DNA from: Desulfovibrionales bacterium GWA2_65_9
GTDB lineage: Bacteria > Desulfobacterota > Desulfovibrionia > Desulfovibrionales > Desulfovibrionaceae
Direction: 5' to 3'
DNA length: 9,207 nt
Assembly (NCBI GenBank): GCA_001799475.1
Contig: MGTN01000148.1
Location: forward strand, 42,636-51,842
Numbering within the stretch: the stretch's first letter is position 1; the number at the start of each line of letters is the position of its first letter. This document shows positions 1 through 6,660 of this stretch, in pieces. The position numbers and the translations under genes were made by a program. Below the pieces are notes generated by a model, which was not told the origin of the DNA, made no database searches, and worked only from the letters and a program-made list of their open reading frames with translations.

Positions 1-492
1 GTCGGTTCCCTGCGCCAGGAGATCGGTCGGGGCGACCTCGTGGTGCTGGACCAGTTCATCGACTTCACCAGGCACCGCTCCATCACCTTCCATGAAAAGT
101 TCGCTCCGCACGATCCGGTGCATACGCCCATGGCCGACCCGTTCTCCGAAAAGCTGCGCGGACTGCTCAACGCTTCCTGCGAGGAGTTGGGCATCCGGCA
201 CCACAAAAAGGGCACGGTGGTCACCATCGAAGGCCCGCGCTTCTCCACCCGGGCGGAATCGAACATGTTCCGCATCTGGGGCGCAGACGTCATCAACATG
301 AGCATCGCGCCCGAGGTCATTCTGGCCAACGAGGCAGGCATCCCCTATGCTTCCGTGGCCATGTCCACGGATTACGACTGCTGGAAGACCGACGAGGCCC
401 CGGTGACCTGGGACGAAATCCTGAACATTTTCAAGCAGAACGCTCAAAAGGTCACGGATGTGCTCATCCGGACCATCAACAAGTTGGCCTGA
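1..492 (+). CDS. mtnP: S-methyl-5'-thioadenosine phosphorylase, 3' part (N-terminus outside the window)
   Basis: This enzyme phosphorolyses methylthioadenosine, a by-product of polyamine and related S-adenosylmethionine reactions, to adenine and methylthioribose-1-phosphate in the cytoplasm. The frame is open from base 1 to a TGA at 490-492 and encodes 163 residues. The family is usually about 250-290 residues, so roughly the first third is missing. Family motifs are clear: VGSLRQEI, DQFIDFTRHR, EGPRFSTRAES (ribose and phosphate side), WGADVINMS (substrate methionine region) and STDYDCW near the end. In the human enzyme the aspartates of TDYD contact the 6-amino purine, so their presence favours methylthioadenosine over inosine-type substrates. 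The next gene has its own apparent promoter, so this is probably the end of a transcript, although no convincing terminator hairpin with a T-run follows. The family call is firm; the start and any upstream partner cannot be seen. Confidence 0.95.
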   Translation, partial: VGSLRQEIGRGDLVVLDQFIDFTRHRSITFHEKFAPHDPVHTPMADPFSEKLRGLLNASCEELGIRHHKKGTVVTIEGPRFSTRAESNMFRIWGADVINMSIAPEVILANEAGIPYASVAMSTDYDCWKTDEAPVTWDEILNIFKQNAQKVTDVLIRTINKLA

Positions 493-528
493 AGGCGGGC
501 CTGACGCCGACTTCCCAAACGGGCGGGC

Positions 529-556
529 TTGACAAACAGGGCCGTGTATGAATAAA
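529..556 (+). promoter_or_regulatory. Likely sigma70-type promoter for the PxxKW gene
   Basis: A perfect -35 hexamer TTGACA (529-534) is followed after 16 bp by AATAAA (551-556), which matches 4 of 6 bases of the -10 consensus. The surrounding sequence turns AT-richer than the coding DNA on either side. Transcription would start near 563, leaving a 5'UTR of about 64 bases that contains the hairpin at 586-609. The -35 box is strong but the -10 is only fair. Confidence 0.5.
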
Positions 557-585
557 GAGCCGCTCTCTAATTTTTACGATGACAC

Positions 586-609
586 CCTGGCTGCGGTATC
601 CGCGCCAGG
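586..609 (+). promoter_or_regulatory. 5'UTR stem-loop directly before the ribosome-binding site
   Basis: CCTGGC (586-591) pairs with GCCAGG (604-609), and GCGG (593-596) pairs with CCGC (600-603). A single bulged T sits at 592 and the loop is TAT (597-599). That gives ten mostly G-C pairs closed by a three-base loop. The stem ends one base before the AAGGAGG ribosome-binding site at 611-617. There is no T-run after it, so it is not an intrinsic terminator. It could stabilise the mRNA 5' end or tune translation; its role is inferred from position only. Confidence 0.55.
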
Positions 610-610
610 C

Positions 611-617
611 AAGGAGG
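611..617 (+). promoter_or_regulatory. Strong Shine-Dalgarno site fixing the PxxKW start
   Basis: AAGGAGG lies 9 bases before the ATG at 627. It decides the start: an in-frame ATG at 579 would extend the protein by 16 residues, but that ATG has no ribosome-binding site and its extension would read through the hairpin. Confidence 0.85.
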
Positions 618-626
618 AAGATTCCC

Positions 627-917
627 ATGGCTGAAGACAAGAAGAAAGCAAGCCCCCTGGACGGCGCGGTCATGACCGCTGAAGGCCTGTCCTTCAAGGG
701 CGTCATCATGAACCCGGTGGTGGAAAGCTGCACCGGTTGCGAACGCATCACCGAGCTTGAGAGCGTCTCCTACTGTCCGAGCTACGCCCAGCCGGCCCAG
801 AAGTGGATTCGTGGCATCTGCAACTTCGCCACCCACGTCAAGGGTACGCTGGACAAGCAGGGCAAGGCCAAGGTCAACCCGCTGAAGGCGTCCAAGCGCG
901 CCGCCAGGGGCCGCTAG
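627..917 (+). CDS. PxxKW family cysteine-rich protein
   Basis: This 96-residue protein carries the motif that names its family, PAQKW, near residue 57. Four cysteines lie in the central part: a CTGC pair (CxxC), one in SYCPSY and one in GICNFA. This arrangement could bind a metal or an iron-sulfur cluster. Both ends are rich in lysine and polar residues, and the tail (KASKRAARGR) is strongly basic. No signal peptide or membrane segment is visible, so it should be cytoplasmic. The start at 627 follows an excellent ribosome-binding site, and the gene has its own likely promoter and terminator, which suggests a well-expressed single-gene transcript. I recognise the family as common in Desulfovibrio-like bacteria, but I know of no established function. 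Metal or nucleic-acid binding is a guess from the cysteines and the basic tail. Confidence 0.85.
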   Translation: MAEDKKKASPLDGAVMTAEGLSFKGVIMNPVVESCTGCERITELESVSYCPSYAQPAQKWIRGICNFATHVKGTLDKQGKAKVNPLKASKRAARGR

Positions 918-932
918 CCCAGACGACACGAC

Positions 933-961
933 AAGGCGGGGACAACCCCGCCTTTTTGTTT
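933..961 (+). terminator. Intrinsic terminator after the PxxKW gene
   Basis: AAGGCGGGG (933-941) and CCCCGCCTT (946-954) form a perfect 9-bp stem with an ACAA loop (942-945). A T-rich run follows (953-957 TTTTT, then GTTT). It begins 15 bases after the TAG at 915-917 and separates the PxxKW gene from the M20 gene. Confidence 0.92.
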
Positions 962-1010
962 CCGGCGCAGGCCACGCGCCAAACCTCTGCCGCCATAACC
1001 GGAGCCCACC

Positions 1011-2234
1011 ATGCTTGCCGAGATCCACCGGCACCTCGAAGCGCAGTCCCAGACGGTCATCGACCTGCAACGCGCCCTGGTGGCCATACCGGCGCTGGGC
1101 CCCATGAACGGCGGCCCCGGCGAAAAGGACAAGACCGAGTTCCTCAAGGGCTACCTGAGGGACATGGGTTTCGCCACGGTGCGCGAACTGCGCGCGACGG
1201 ACCCGGCAGTGCCCTGCGGCTACCGCCCAAGCCTGGCCGCTGTGATTCCCGGGGCGGACGCGTCCAAGACCCTCTGGGTCATCTCGCATACAGACATCGT
1301 GCCCCCCGGCGACCTGGCCCTTTGGGATTCCGACCCGTACACCCTCAAGGTGGACGGCGACATCATCATCGGCCGGGGCGTGGAGGACAACCACCAGGGC
1401 ATCGTCTGTTCGCTTCTGGTGGCGAAGTCCCTGCTCGACCTGGGCCAGACCCCGCCCATGAACTACGGCGTGCTTTTGGTGGCCGACGAGGAAACCGGCA
1501 GCAAGTATGGCCTGGACTTCGTGGTCAAGCACCACGCCGATCTCTTCAGGCCAGGCGACCTGTTCCTGGTGCCGGACTTCGGCGAGCCCACAAGCGAGAT
1601 GATCGAGATCGCCGAGAAGAGCATGCTCTGGCTCAAGGTCGTGGTGGAAGGCAAGCAGTGCCACGCCTCCACGCCCGAGGCCGGCATCAACTCCCTTGTC
1701 GCCGCCTCGGCCCTCATCGTGCAGATCCCCAAGCTGCACCAGATTTTCGACCGCAGCGACCCGCTGTTCAACCCGCCCCACTCCACGTTCCAGCCCACCA
1801 AGAAAGAGGCCAATGTGGAGAACATCAACACCATCCCCGGCCGCGACGTCTTCTACGTGGACTGCCGGGTCATGCCCGGCTACGACCTGGGCGAGGTGTT
1901 GAGCGCCATCAAGGGCTTTGGCGACCAGGTGGAGCGCGATTTCGGGGTGCGCATCAGCTACGAGTTCGTGCAGAGCGAGCAGGCCGCCCCGCCCACCCCG
2001 GCGGACAGCGAGGTCGTGACCCGGCTGGTCAGAAGCGTCAAGTCCGTGTTCGGCAACCAGCCGAAGCTCATGGGCATCGGCGGCGGCACTGTGGCGGCGT
2101 ACCTGCGCCGCGCCGGGCACCAGGCTGCGGTCTGGGGCACGCTGATGCACAACGCCCACCAGCCCAACGAGCGCTCGTCCATCAAGAACAGCATCAAGGA
2201 CGCCAAAGTCATGGCGTCCATGCTCTTCGACTAG
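1011..2234 (+). CDS. M20 family metallo-hydrolase (ArgE/DapE/ACY1-type)
   Basis: This is a 407-residue, probably cytoplasmic di-zinc amidohydrolase or peptidase of the M20 family. The metal-site residues are all visible in order: H93 and the catalytic D95 in ISHTDIVPPG, bridging D126 in GRGVEDNHQG, general base E160 and ligand E161 in VADEETGS, D189 in LVPDFGEP, and H383 in HNAHQPNE. The dimerisation or lid domain lies at about residues 202-320 and contains the conserved H218 (KQCHAST). Length is normal for the family, so it looks active. The start is supported by GGAG at 1001-1004, six bases before the ATG. It lies 18 bp upstream of mnmG and is probably co-transcribed with it. The substrate cannot be read from sequence: acyl-amino acids, succinyl-diaminopimelate and dipeptides are all handled by relatives. 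Context does not point to arginine or lysine synthesis. Confidence 0.88.
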   Translation: MLAEIHRHLEAQSQTVIDLQRALVAIPALGPMNGGPGEKDKTEFLKGYLRDMGFATVRELRATDPAVPCGYRPSLAAVIPGADASKTLWVISHTDIVPPGDLALWDSDPYTLKVDGDIIIGRGVEDNHQGIVCSLLVAKSLLDLGQTPPMNYGVLLVADEETGSKYGLDFVVKHHADLFRPGDLFLVPDFGEPTSEMIEIAEKSMLWLKVVVEGKQCHASTPEAGINSLVAASALIVQIPKLHQIFDRSDPLFNPPHSTFQPTKKEANVENINTIPGRDVFYVDCRVMPGYDLGEVLSAIKGFGDQVERDFGVRISYEFVQSEQAAPPTPADSEVVTRLVRSVKSVFGNQPKLMGIGGGTVAAYLRRAGHQAAVWGTLMHNAHQPNERSSIKNSIKDAKVMASMLFD

Positions 2235-2252
2235 CGCAGGCGCGAGGCCGCC

Positions 2253-4172
2253 ATGCAGCGCAGGCCAGCCCCCCCGGACATTTTTGACCTCGTCATCGTC
2301 GGCGCCGGGCACGCCGGGTGCGAGGCGGCCATGGCCGCCGCACGCCTGGGTCTGTCCACGGCGCTGCTCACGGTGAACATCGACCGCATCGGGCACCTGT
2401 CCTGCAACCCGGCCATCGGCGGCCTGGCCAAGGGCCACATGGTCCGCGAGATCGACGCCCTGGGCGGCATGATGGGCCGCTGGGCCGACGCCGCAGGCAT
2501 CCAGTTCCGCCAGCTGAACATGAGCAAAGGCCCGGCCGTGCGCTCCAGCCGCGCCCAGATCGACCGCGCCGAGTACCTGCGCGTGGTCCAGCGCGACCTC
2601 TTCGCCCAAGAAAACCTCTGGATCTGCCAGGACATGGCCGAGGCCGTGCTGGCCGAGGATGGCCGGGCTGCAGGGGTGCGCACGCGCCTGGGCCAGGAGT
2701 TCCGCGCACGCAGCGTGCTGCTGACCACCGGCACCTTTCTCTCCGGCCTCATCCACATCGGCCTGACGCATTTCTCCGGCGGCCGCCTGGGCGACCCTGC
2801 GGCCCAGGGCCTCTCGCCATCCCTGCGCGACCTGGGCTTCGAGCTGGGTCAGCTCAAGACCGGCACCCCGCCGCGCCTGCTCAAGTCGAGCATTGATTTC
2901 TCGGTGATGAAGGAGCAGCCCGGCGACGACCCGCCCAGGCCTTTCAGCTTCCTGAACCGCAGCGTGCCCCTGCGGCAGGTGTCCTGCCACCTCACCTACA
3001 CCAATGAGGTGACGCATGCGGCCATCCGCAGCGGGTTTGCACGCTCGCCGCTCTATTCCGGCGTCATACAGGGCACAGGCGCGCGCTATTGCCCGTCCGT
3101 GGAGGACAAGGTGGCCCGCTTCCCGGACAAGGAGCGGCACCAGATCTTCATCGAGCCCGAGGGTCTGGACAGCCCGGAGGTGTATCCCAACGGCATCTCC
3201 ACCAGCTTGCCGCTGGACATCCAGAAGCTCCTGCTGACAACGATCATTGGCCTGGAGCAAGCCCGCATCGTGCGGCCCGGCTACGCCATCGAGTACGATT
3301 TCGTTCCGCCCACGCAGCTTTTGCCGACCCTGGAGTCCAAGCCCCTGCCGGGCCTGTACCTGGCCGGGCAGATCAACGGCACCTCGGGCTACGAGGAGGC
3401 CGCCGCCCAGGGGCTCTGGGCTGCGCTCAACGTCTTCTGCGCCCAAAACGGCCTGCCGCCCTTCATCCTGCGCCGCGATCAGGCCTACCTGGCCGTGCTG
3501 GTGGATGACCTGGTGACGTGCGGCACGCTGGAGCCCTACCGCATGTTCACCTCACGGGCCGAGCACCGCCTGCTCCTGCGCGAGGGCAACGCCGACGAGC
3601 GCCTGACCCCGCTGGGCCGCGCACTCGGCCTGGTGGACGACCAGCGCTACACCTTGTTCCAGGCCAAGCAGAAGGCCCTGGCCGCCGTGCTGGAGGCCTT
3701 CTCCTCCATCCGCGTGCGCCCGGACGCCCCCACGCGCGACCTGCTGACGCAGATCGGCGCGAGCATCCCCGGCAAGGGCATTCCCCTGGCCGCACTGCTG
3801 CGCCAACCCGAGGTCAACATCCAGGACCTGGTCCCGTTCTGGCCGGAACTGGCCAAGGTGGACGCGCTGGTGCTGGAAGAGGCCGACACGCGCATCCGCT
3901 ACGCCAGCTATCTGGAGCGCGAGTTTGAGCTCGTGGAGCGCAGCCGGGGCCTGGAGGACACGGCCTTGCCGCCGGATCTCGACTTTGCCGAGGTCTCCGG
4001 CCTGACCCGCGAGGCCGTGGAAAAGCTCCTGCGCATCCGCCCGGCCACGCTGGGCCAGGCCGGGCGCATCTCCGGCATTACCCCGGCGGCTGTGACCTGC
4101 CTTCAGATCCACCTGCGCAAGCTCGGCCGTCTTGGACAACGCGGCCTGCGCCAGGCGCCCCGGCAGGACTGA
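2253..4172 (+). CDS. mnmG: tRNA uridine-5-carboxymethylaminomethyl modification enzyme MnmG (GidA)
   Basis: MnmG is the FAD-dependent partner of MnmE. Together they place the (carboxymethyl)aminomethyl group on C5 of the wobble uridine of certain tRNAs, using methylene-tetrahydrofolate. This 639-residue protein is full length (E. coli 629). The FAD-binding motif is VGAGHAG (G17, G19, G22). Family blocks follow: SCNPAIGGLAKGH with C51, GIQFRQLNMSKGPAVR, LKTGTPPR, ARYCPSVEDK with C280, YPNGISTSLP, RPGYAIEYDF, LAGQINGTSGYEEAAAQG and EPYRMFTSRAEHRLLLR. C51 and C280 correspond to the two conserved cysteines C47 and C277 of E. coli. The C-terminal helical domain ends with GRISGITPAAV. The ATG is preceded by GAGG (2244-2247). 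mnmE and rsmG, its frequent neighbours elsewhere, are not in the window. No terminator hairpin is apparent after the stop codon. Confidence 0.97.
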   Translation: MQRRPAPPDIFDLVIVGAGHAGCEAAMAAARLGLSTALLTVNIDRIGHLSCNPAIGGLAKGHMVREIDALGGMMGRWADAAGIQFRQLNMSKGPAVRSSRAQIDRAEYLRVVQRDLFAQENLWICQDMAEAVLAEDGRAAGVRTRLGQEFRARSVLLTTGTFLSGLIHIGLTHFSGGRLGDPAAQGLSPSLRDLGFELGQLKTGTPPRLLKSSIDFSVMKEQPGDDPPRPFSFLNRSVPLRQVSCHLTYTNEVTHAAIRSGFARSPLYSGVIQGTGARYCPSVEDKVARFPDKERHQIFIEPEGLDSPEVYPNGISTSLPLDIQKLLLTTIIGLEQARIVRPGYAIEYDFVPPTQLLPTLESKPLPGLYLAGQINGTSGYEEAAAQGLWAALNVFCAQNGLPPFILRRDQAYLAVLVDDLVTCGTLEPYRMFTSRAEHRLLLREGNADERLTPLGRALGLVDDQRYTLFQAKQKALAAVLEAFSSIRVRPDAPTRDLLTQIGASIPGKGIPLAALLRQPEVNIQDLVPFWPELAKVDALVLEEADTRIRYASYLEREFELVERSRGLEDTALPPDLDFAEVSGLTREAVEKLLRIRPATLGQAGRISGITPAAVTCLQIHLRKLGRLGQRGLRQAPRQD

Positions 4173-4188
4173 CCGCCGATACGCAGCC

Positions 4189-4217
4189 TTGACATTGCCG
4201 CAGGCGCGAAATATCTT
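4189..4217 (+). promoter_or_regulatory. Likely sigma70-type promoter for the corC-lnt-prfB run
   Basis: TTGACA (4189-4194) and TATCTT (4212-4217) are separated by an ideal 17 bp. The -35 is perfect, and the -10 matches 4 of 6 bases including the key first A and last T. The 4207-4260 stretch is clearly AT-richer than the flanking genes. Transcription would start near 4224, giving a 5'UTR of about 66 bases rich in A and C with no obvious hairpin. Confidence 0.62.
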
Positions 4218-4289
4218 TAGATTTTACATAGACAATCACAACGACACAGACAACGGGCAGTCACAGCACCTTCCGCAGGAGCAGACATC

Positions 4290-5105
4290 TTGGACGAAGG
4301 CTCAACAGGCAGTTTTCTCTCGGCATTCCGCAACCTTTTCCGCAAGTCCGACACCCCGCTGGAAGAGTGCCTCCGGGAAGCCCTGGACGAGGGCGACATC
4401 CCGCTGGAGGACATCCGCATCCTGACCAATGTCCTGGAGCTGGAAGACAAGCTCGCCAGCGAGGTCATGGTGCCCCGGCCGGACATGGTCAGCATCGAGA
4501 TGGACAGCACCCTGGTCGAGGTGGCGGAACTCATCGTCCAGCACGGACACTCGCGCATCCCGGTGTATCGCGAGAACCGCGACCACATCGTGGGCGTGCT
4601 GCACGCCAAGGACATTGTCGGCCCCCTCTTGCTGCCCCAAGCGGAGCACCCAAAGTTGTTGAGCCTCATCCGGCCGACCTACTTCGTGCCCGAAACAGCC
4701 AACCTGAAGACGCTCTTGCACGACATGCAGACCCGCAAGAGCCATCTGGTCATCGTCACCGACGAGTACGGCGGCACGGCGGGCATGCTGACCCTGGAGA
4801 ACGTGCTGGAGGAGATCGTCGGCGAGATCGGCGACGAACACGACGCCATGCGGCCCGAGGACGTGCAGGTGCTGCCCGACGGCAGCCAGTTGGTCTCCGG
4901 CCGACTCTCGCTGGACGAGATCAACGAGCGCTTCGGCCTGGAGCTGGACTCGGAGCAGGTGGAGACCATCGGCGGGCTCATCTGCGAGGTCGCCGGGAGC
5001 ATCCCGCCCGTGGGCGAATCCTTTGTGCTCGGCCCCTGGCGCTTCCTGGTCCACGAGGCCGACCCCAAGCACATCGAAACCCTGCGCGTAGAGCACGCCG
5101 AGTAG
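4290..5105 (+). CDS. corC: CorC/YbeX-type CBS-pair protein (hemolysin/CorC family, no membrane domain)
   Basis: This 271-residue soluble protein has the CorC layout. A short N-terminal helical segment ends in EVMVPRPDM, followed by a tandem CBS pair at about residues 57-180 (HSRIPVYRENRDHIVGVLHAKD in the first CBS, TDEYGGTAGMLTLENVLEEIVGEI in the second) and a C-terminal CorC_HlyC domain at about 190-268 (GRLSLDEINERFG, VETIGGLICEVAG, LGPWRF). CBS pairs usually bind adenine nucleotides. E. coli YbeX/CorC (292 aa) has been tied to Mg/Co efflux and more recently to ribosome or RNA homeostasis. The DUF21 membrane domain of larger relatives is absent. The start is TTG at 4290, with AGGAG at 4277-4281, eight bases upstream. 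As in E. coli, the gene sits directly before lnt, which supports the YbeX assignment. ybeY and ybeZ are not upstream here. Confidence 0.88.
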   Translation: MDEGSTGSFLSAFRNLFRKSDTPLEECLREALDEGDIPLEDIRILTNVLELEDKLASEVMVPRPDMVSIEMDSTLVEVAELIVQHGHSRIPVYRENRDHIVGVLHAKDIVGPLLLPQAEHPKLLSLIRPTYFVPETANLKTLLHDMQTRKSHLVIVTDEYGGTAGMLTLENVLEEIVGEIGDEHDAMRPEDVQVLPDGSQLVSGRLSLDEINERFGLELDSEQVETIGGLICEVAGSIPPVGESFVLGPWRFLVHEADPKHIETLRVEHAE

Positions 5106-5111
5106 CCTCCG

Positions 5112-6629
5112 GTGCAGCCCAGACATCTCTTCATCCTGGCCACAGCGGCTGGTACTTGGCTCGGCCACGCCAACCCGCTGGTGCAGCTGCCCCTGGCCGC
5201 CCTGCTCCTGCCTGCGGGGCTCATGGTCCTTGGCCAGAACGCCGAGACCAGGCGCGACGCCTTCCGGCAGGCTTGGCTGGCTGGCTCCCTGGCCGCCCTG
5301 GGCTGCCTGTACTGGGTCTTTTGGCCGGTGCAGCACTTCGGCGGGGTGCACTGGCTCCTGGCCCTGCCCGTGCCCGTGCTCCTGAGCCTGGCCATGGGCG
5401 TATACTTCGGCCTGTTCGGGCTGGCCGCGCACCTGGCCTCCCGGCGGCTGTCCGAGCTGACCGGGCTATTATTTCTCGGCGTCACCTGGACGCTCATGGA
5501 GATGGCCGTGGCCACGCTGCTCTCCGGCTTCCCCTGGCTGACCTTGAGCGCCGCCTTCGTGCCCTGGACCATCATCGTGCTCCCGGCGGCCTTTATCGGG
5601 GCCTACGGACTGTCTGGAGTGCTGGCGCTCATCGCCTGCGGGGCCGTGCTTGGCCGCAGTTCCCGGCCCTGCGCCGTGGCCTCTGTTGCGGCTGCGCTGC
5701 TGGTGCTCAGCCTGGGCTGCTTCAGCCTGCGCACATTCGCCGAGGACACCCCGCCGCGCACCGTGGCCGTGGTGCAGGGCAACATCGACCAGAGCCTCAA
5801 GTGGGACGCGTCCTACCAGGGGTCAACGGTGGCCCGGTACGTGGACCTGAGCCGCAAGGTCCAGATCACGGCCAATCCATCGCTCATCGTCTGGCCCGAA
5901 ACGTCCATGCCCTTCTATTTTCAGGATGACACCCCGCTGCGCAGGCCGGTGCTTGATTTCCTGGCCAGCACCAACGCCACCCTGCTCCTGGGGGCGCCGG
6001 CCTATACAATGAGGTCAGGGAACTACACCCTGTTCAACCGGGCGTATCTCCTGAACGGCGACGGTTCCGCCTTCAGCTGGTACGACAAGGAGCATCTGGT
6101 GCCCTTTGGCGAGTACATGCCCCTGCCGGGCTGGCTGCCGCTGGAGAAGCTGGTCAACGGTGTGGGCGACTTTGCGCCCGGCCACGACCAGAAGCCTCTG
6201 CGCACGGGCGACCTGGCGGTAGGCACGCTCGTCTGCTATGAAGCCATCTTCCCGGGGCTGGCCCAGGAGCGCGTGTCCCAGGGCGCGAACCTTATCGTCA
6301 TCATCAGCAATGACGCCTGGTTCGGAGCCACGTCCGCGCCCATGCAGCACCTGAACCTGACCGCGCTGCGGGCCATTGAGCAGGGCCGCTGGATCGTGCG
6401 CAGCACCAACACCGGCATCTCGGCCTTCATCGACCCGCTGGGCCGCATCCACCGCGCCGGGCCGCAGTTCGAGCCCCTGGCCGCAGCCTGGCAGGTGCAC
6501 GCCAGGTCGCAGACCACGGTGTACCACAACTCCTACGGCCTCTTTCTCGCCTGCGCTGGCGTCCTGGCCGTCCTGTTCGCAGCCCTGCTCTTGCTGGGCG
6601 GCGGAACGTTCCCGCGCAAGCGTCCCTAA
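5112..6629 (+). CDS. lnt: Apolipoprotein N-acyltransferase
   Basis: Lnt is an inner-membrane enzyme that adds the third acyl chain, from phospholipid, to the N-terminal cysteine of lipoproteins before Lol sorting to the outer membrane. The 505-residue protein has an N-terminal membrane half with about six or seven hydrophobic segments between residues 5 and 205. A periplasmic carbon-nitrogen hydrolase domain (about 216-460) and a final membrane helix (about 474-497) follow. The catalytic triad is visible: E263 in WPETSMPF, K326 in YDKEHLVPFGEY and C375 in LVCYEAIFP, matching E267, K335 and C387 of E. coli. E334 and E377 correspond to the other conserved glutamates. The start is GTG at 5112, six bases after the upstream TAG. 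No ribosome-binding site is evident, so translation is probably coupled to corC. The enzyme looks intact and active. Confidence 0.95.
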   Translation: MQPRHLFILATAAGTWLGHANPLVQLPLAALLLPAGLMVLGQNAETRRDAFRQAWLAGSLAALGCLYWVFWPVQHFGGVHWLLALPVPVLLSLAMGVYFGLFGLAAHLASRRLSELTGLLFLGVTWTLMEMAVATLLSGFPWLTLSAAFVPWTIIVLPAAFIGAYGLSGVLALIACGAVLGRSSRPCAVASVAAALLVLSLGCFSLRTFAEDTPPRTVAVVQGNIDQSLKWDASYQGSTVARYVDLSRKVQITANPSLIVWPETSMPFYFQDDTPLRRPVLDFLASTNATLLLGAPAYTMRSGNYTLFNRAYLLNGDGSAFSWYDKEHLVPFGEYMPLPGWLPLEKLVNGVGDFAPGHDQKPLRTGDLAVGTLVCYEAIFPGLAQERVSQGANLIVIISNDAWFGATSAPMQHLNLTALRAIEQGRWIVRSTNTGISAFIDPLGRIHRAGPQFEPLAAAWQVHARSQTTVYHNSYGLFLACAGVLAVLFAALLLLGGGTFPRKRP

Positions 6630-6660
6630 ACAGCATCCGAACAAAGAGACACACAGCCCC

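Noticed and set aside
493..528. Possible terminator after mtnP
   Set aside because: Only a 4-bp GGCG/CGCC pairing without a T-run was seen, which is not enough to call.
579..626. Upstream ATG at 579 for the PxxKW gene
   Set aside because: There is no ribosome-binding site, the extension is encoded by the hairpin, and the ATG at 627 has an ideal AAGGAGG.
961..1010. Promoter for the M20 gene after the terminator
   Set aside because: No pair of hexamers with acceptable spacing was found. TTGTTT at 956-961 has no matching -10. Transcription may come from read-through or a non-sigma70 promoter.
803..2287. A 494-codon plus-strand frame overlapping the M20 gene
   Set aside because: It is an out-of-frame shadow rich in R, P, G and H, runs through the terminator at 933-961, and has no domain. 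The M20 frame carries all catalytic residues.
567..3446. A 959-codon open frame on the minus strand
   Set aside because: It lies antisense to the PxxKW, M20 and mnmG genes, all of which have full family motifs. Its translation is low in complexity (rich in A, G, H, V, L) with no recognisable domain, as expected of the complement of GC-rich codons.
4133..4180. Possible terminator at the end of mnmG (CCTGC...GCAGG)
   Set aside because: The pairing is short and there is no T-run. It overlaps the coding sequence and looks like ordinary GC-rich DNA.
4302..5575. Two long minus-strand frames (4302-5432 and 4679-5575)
   Set aside because: Both are complements of corC and lnt coding sequence with no domain or ribosome-binding site support.
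4367..5929. A 520-codon plus-strand frame across corC and lnt
   Set aside because: It is out of frame with both genes, and its composition is typical of a GC-rich shadow.
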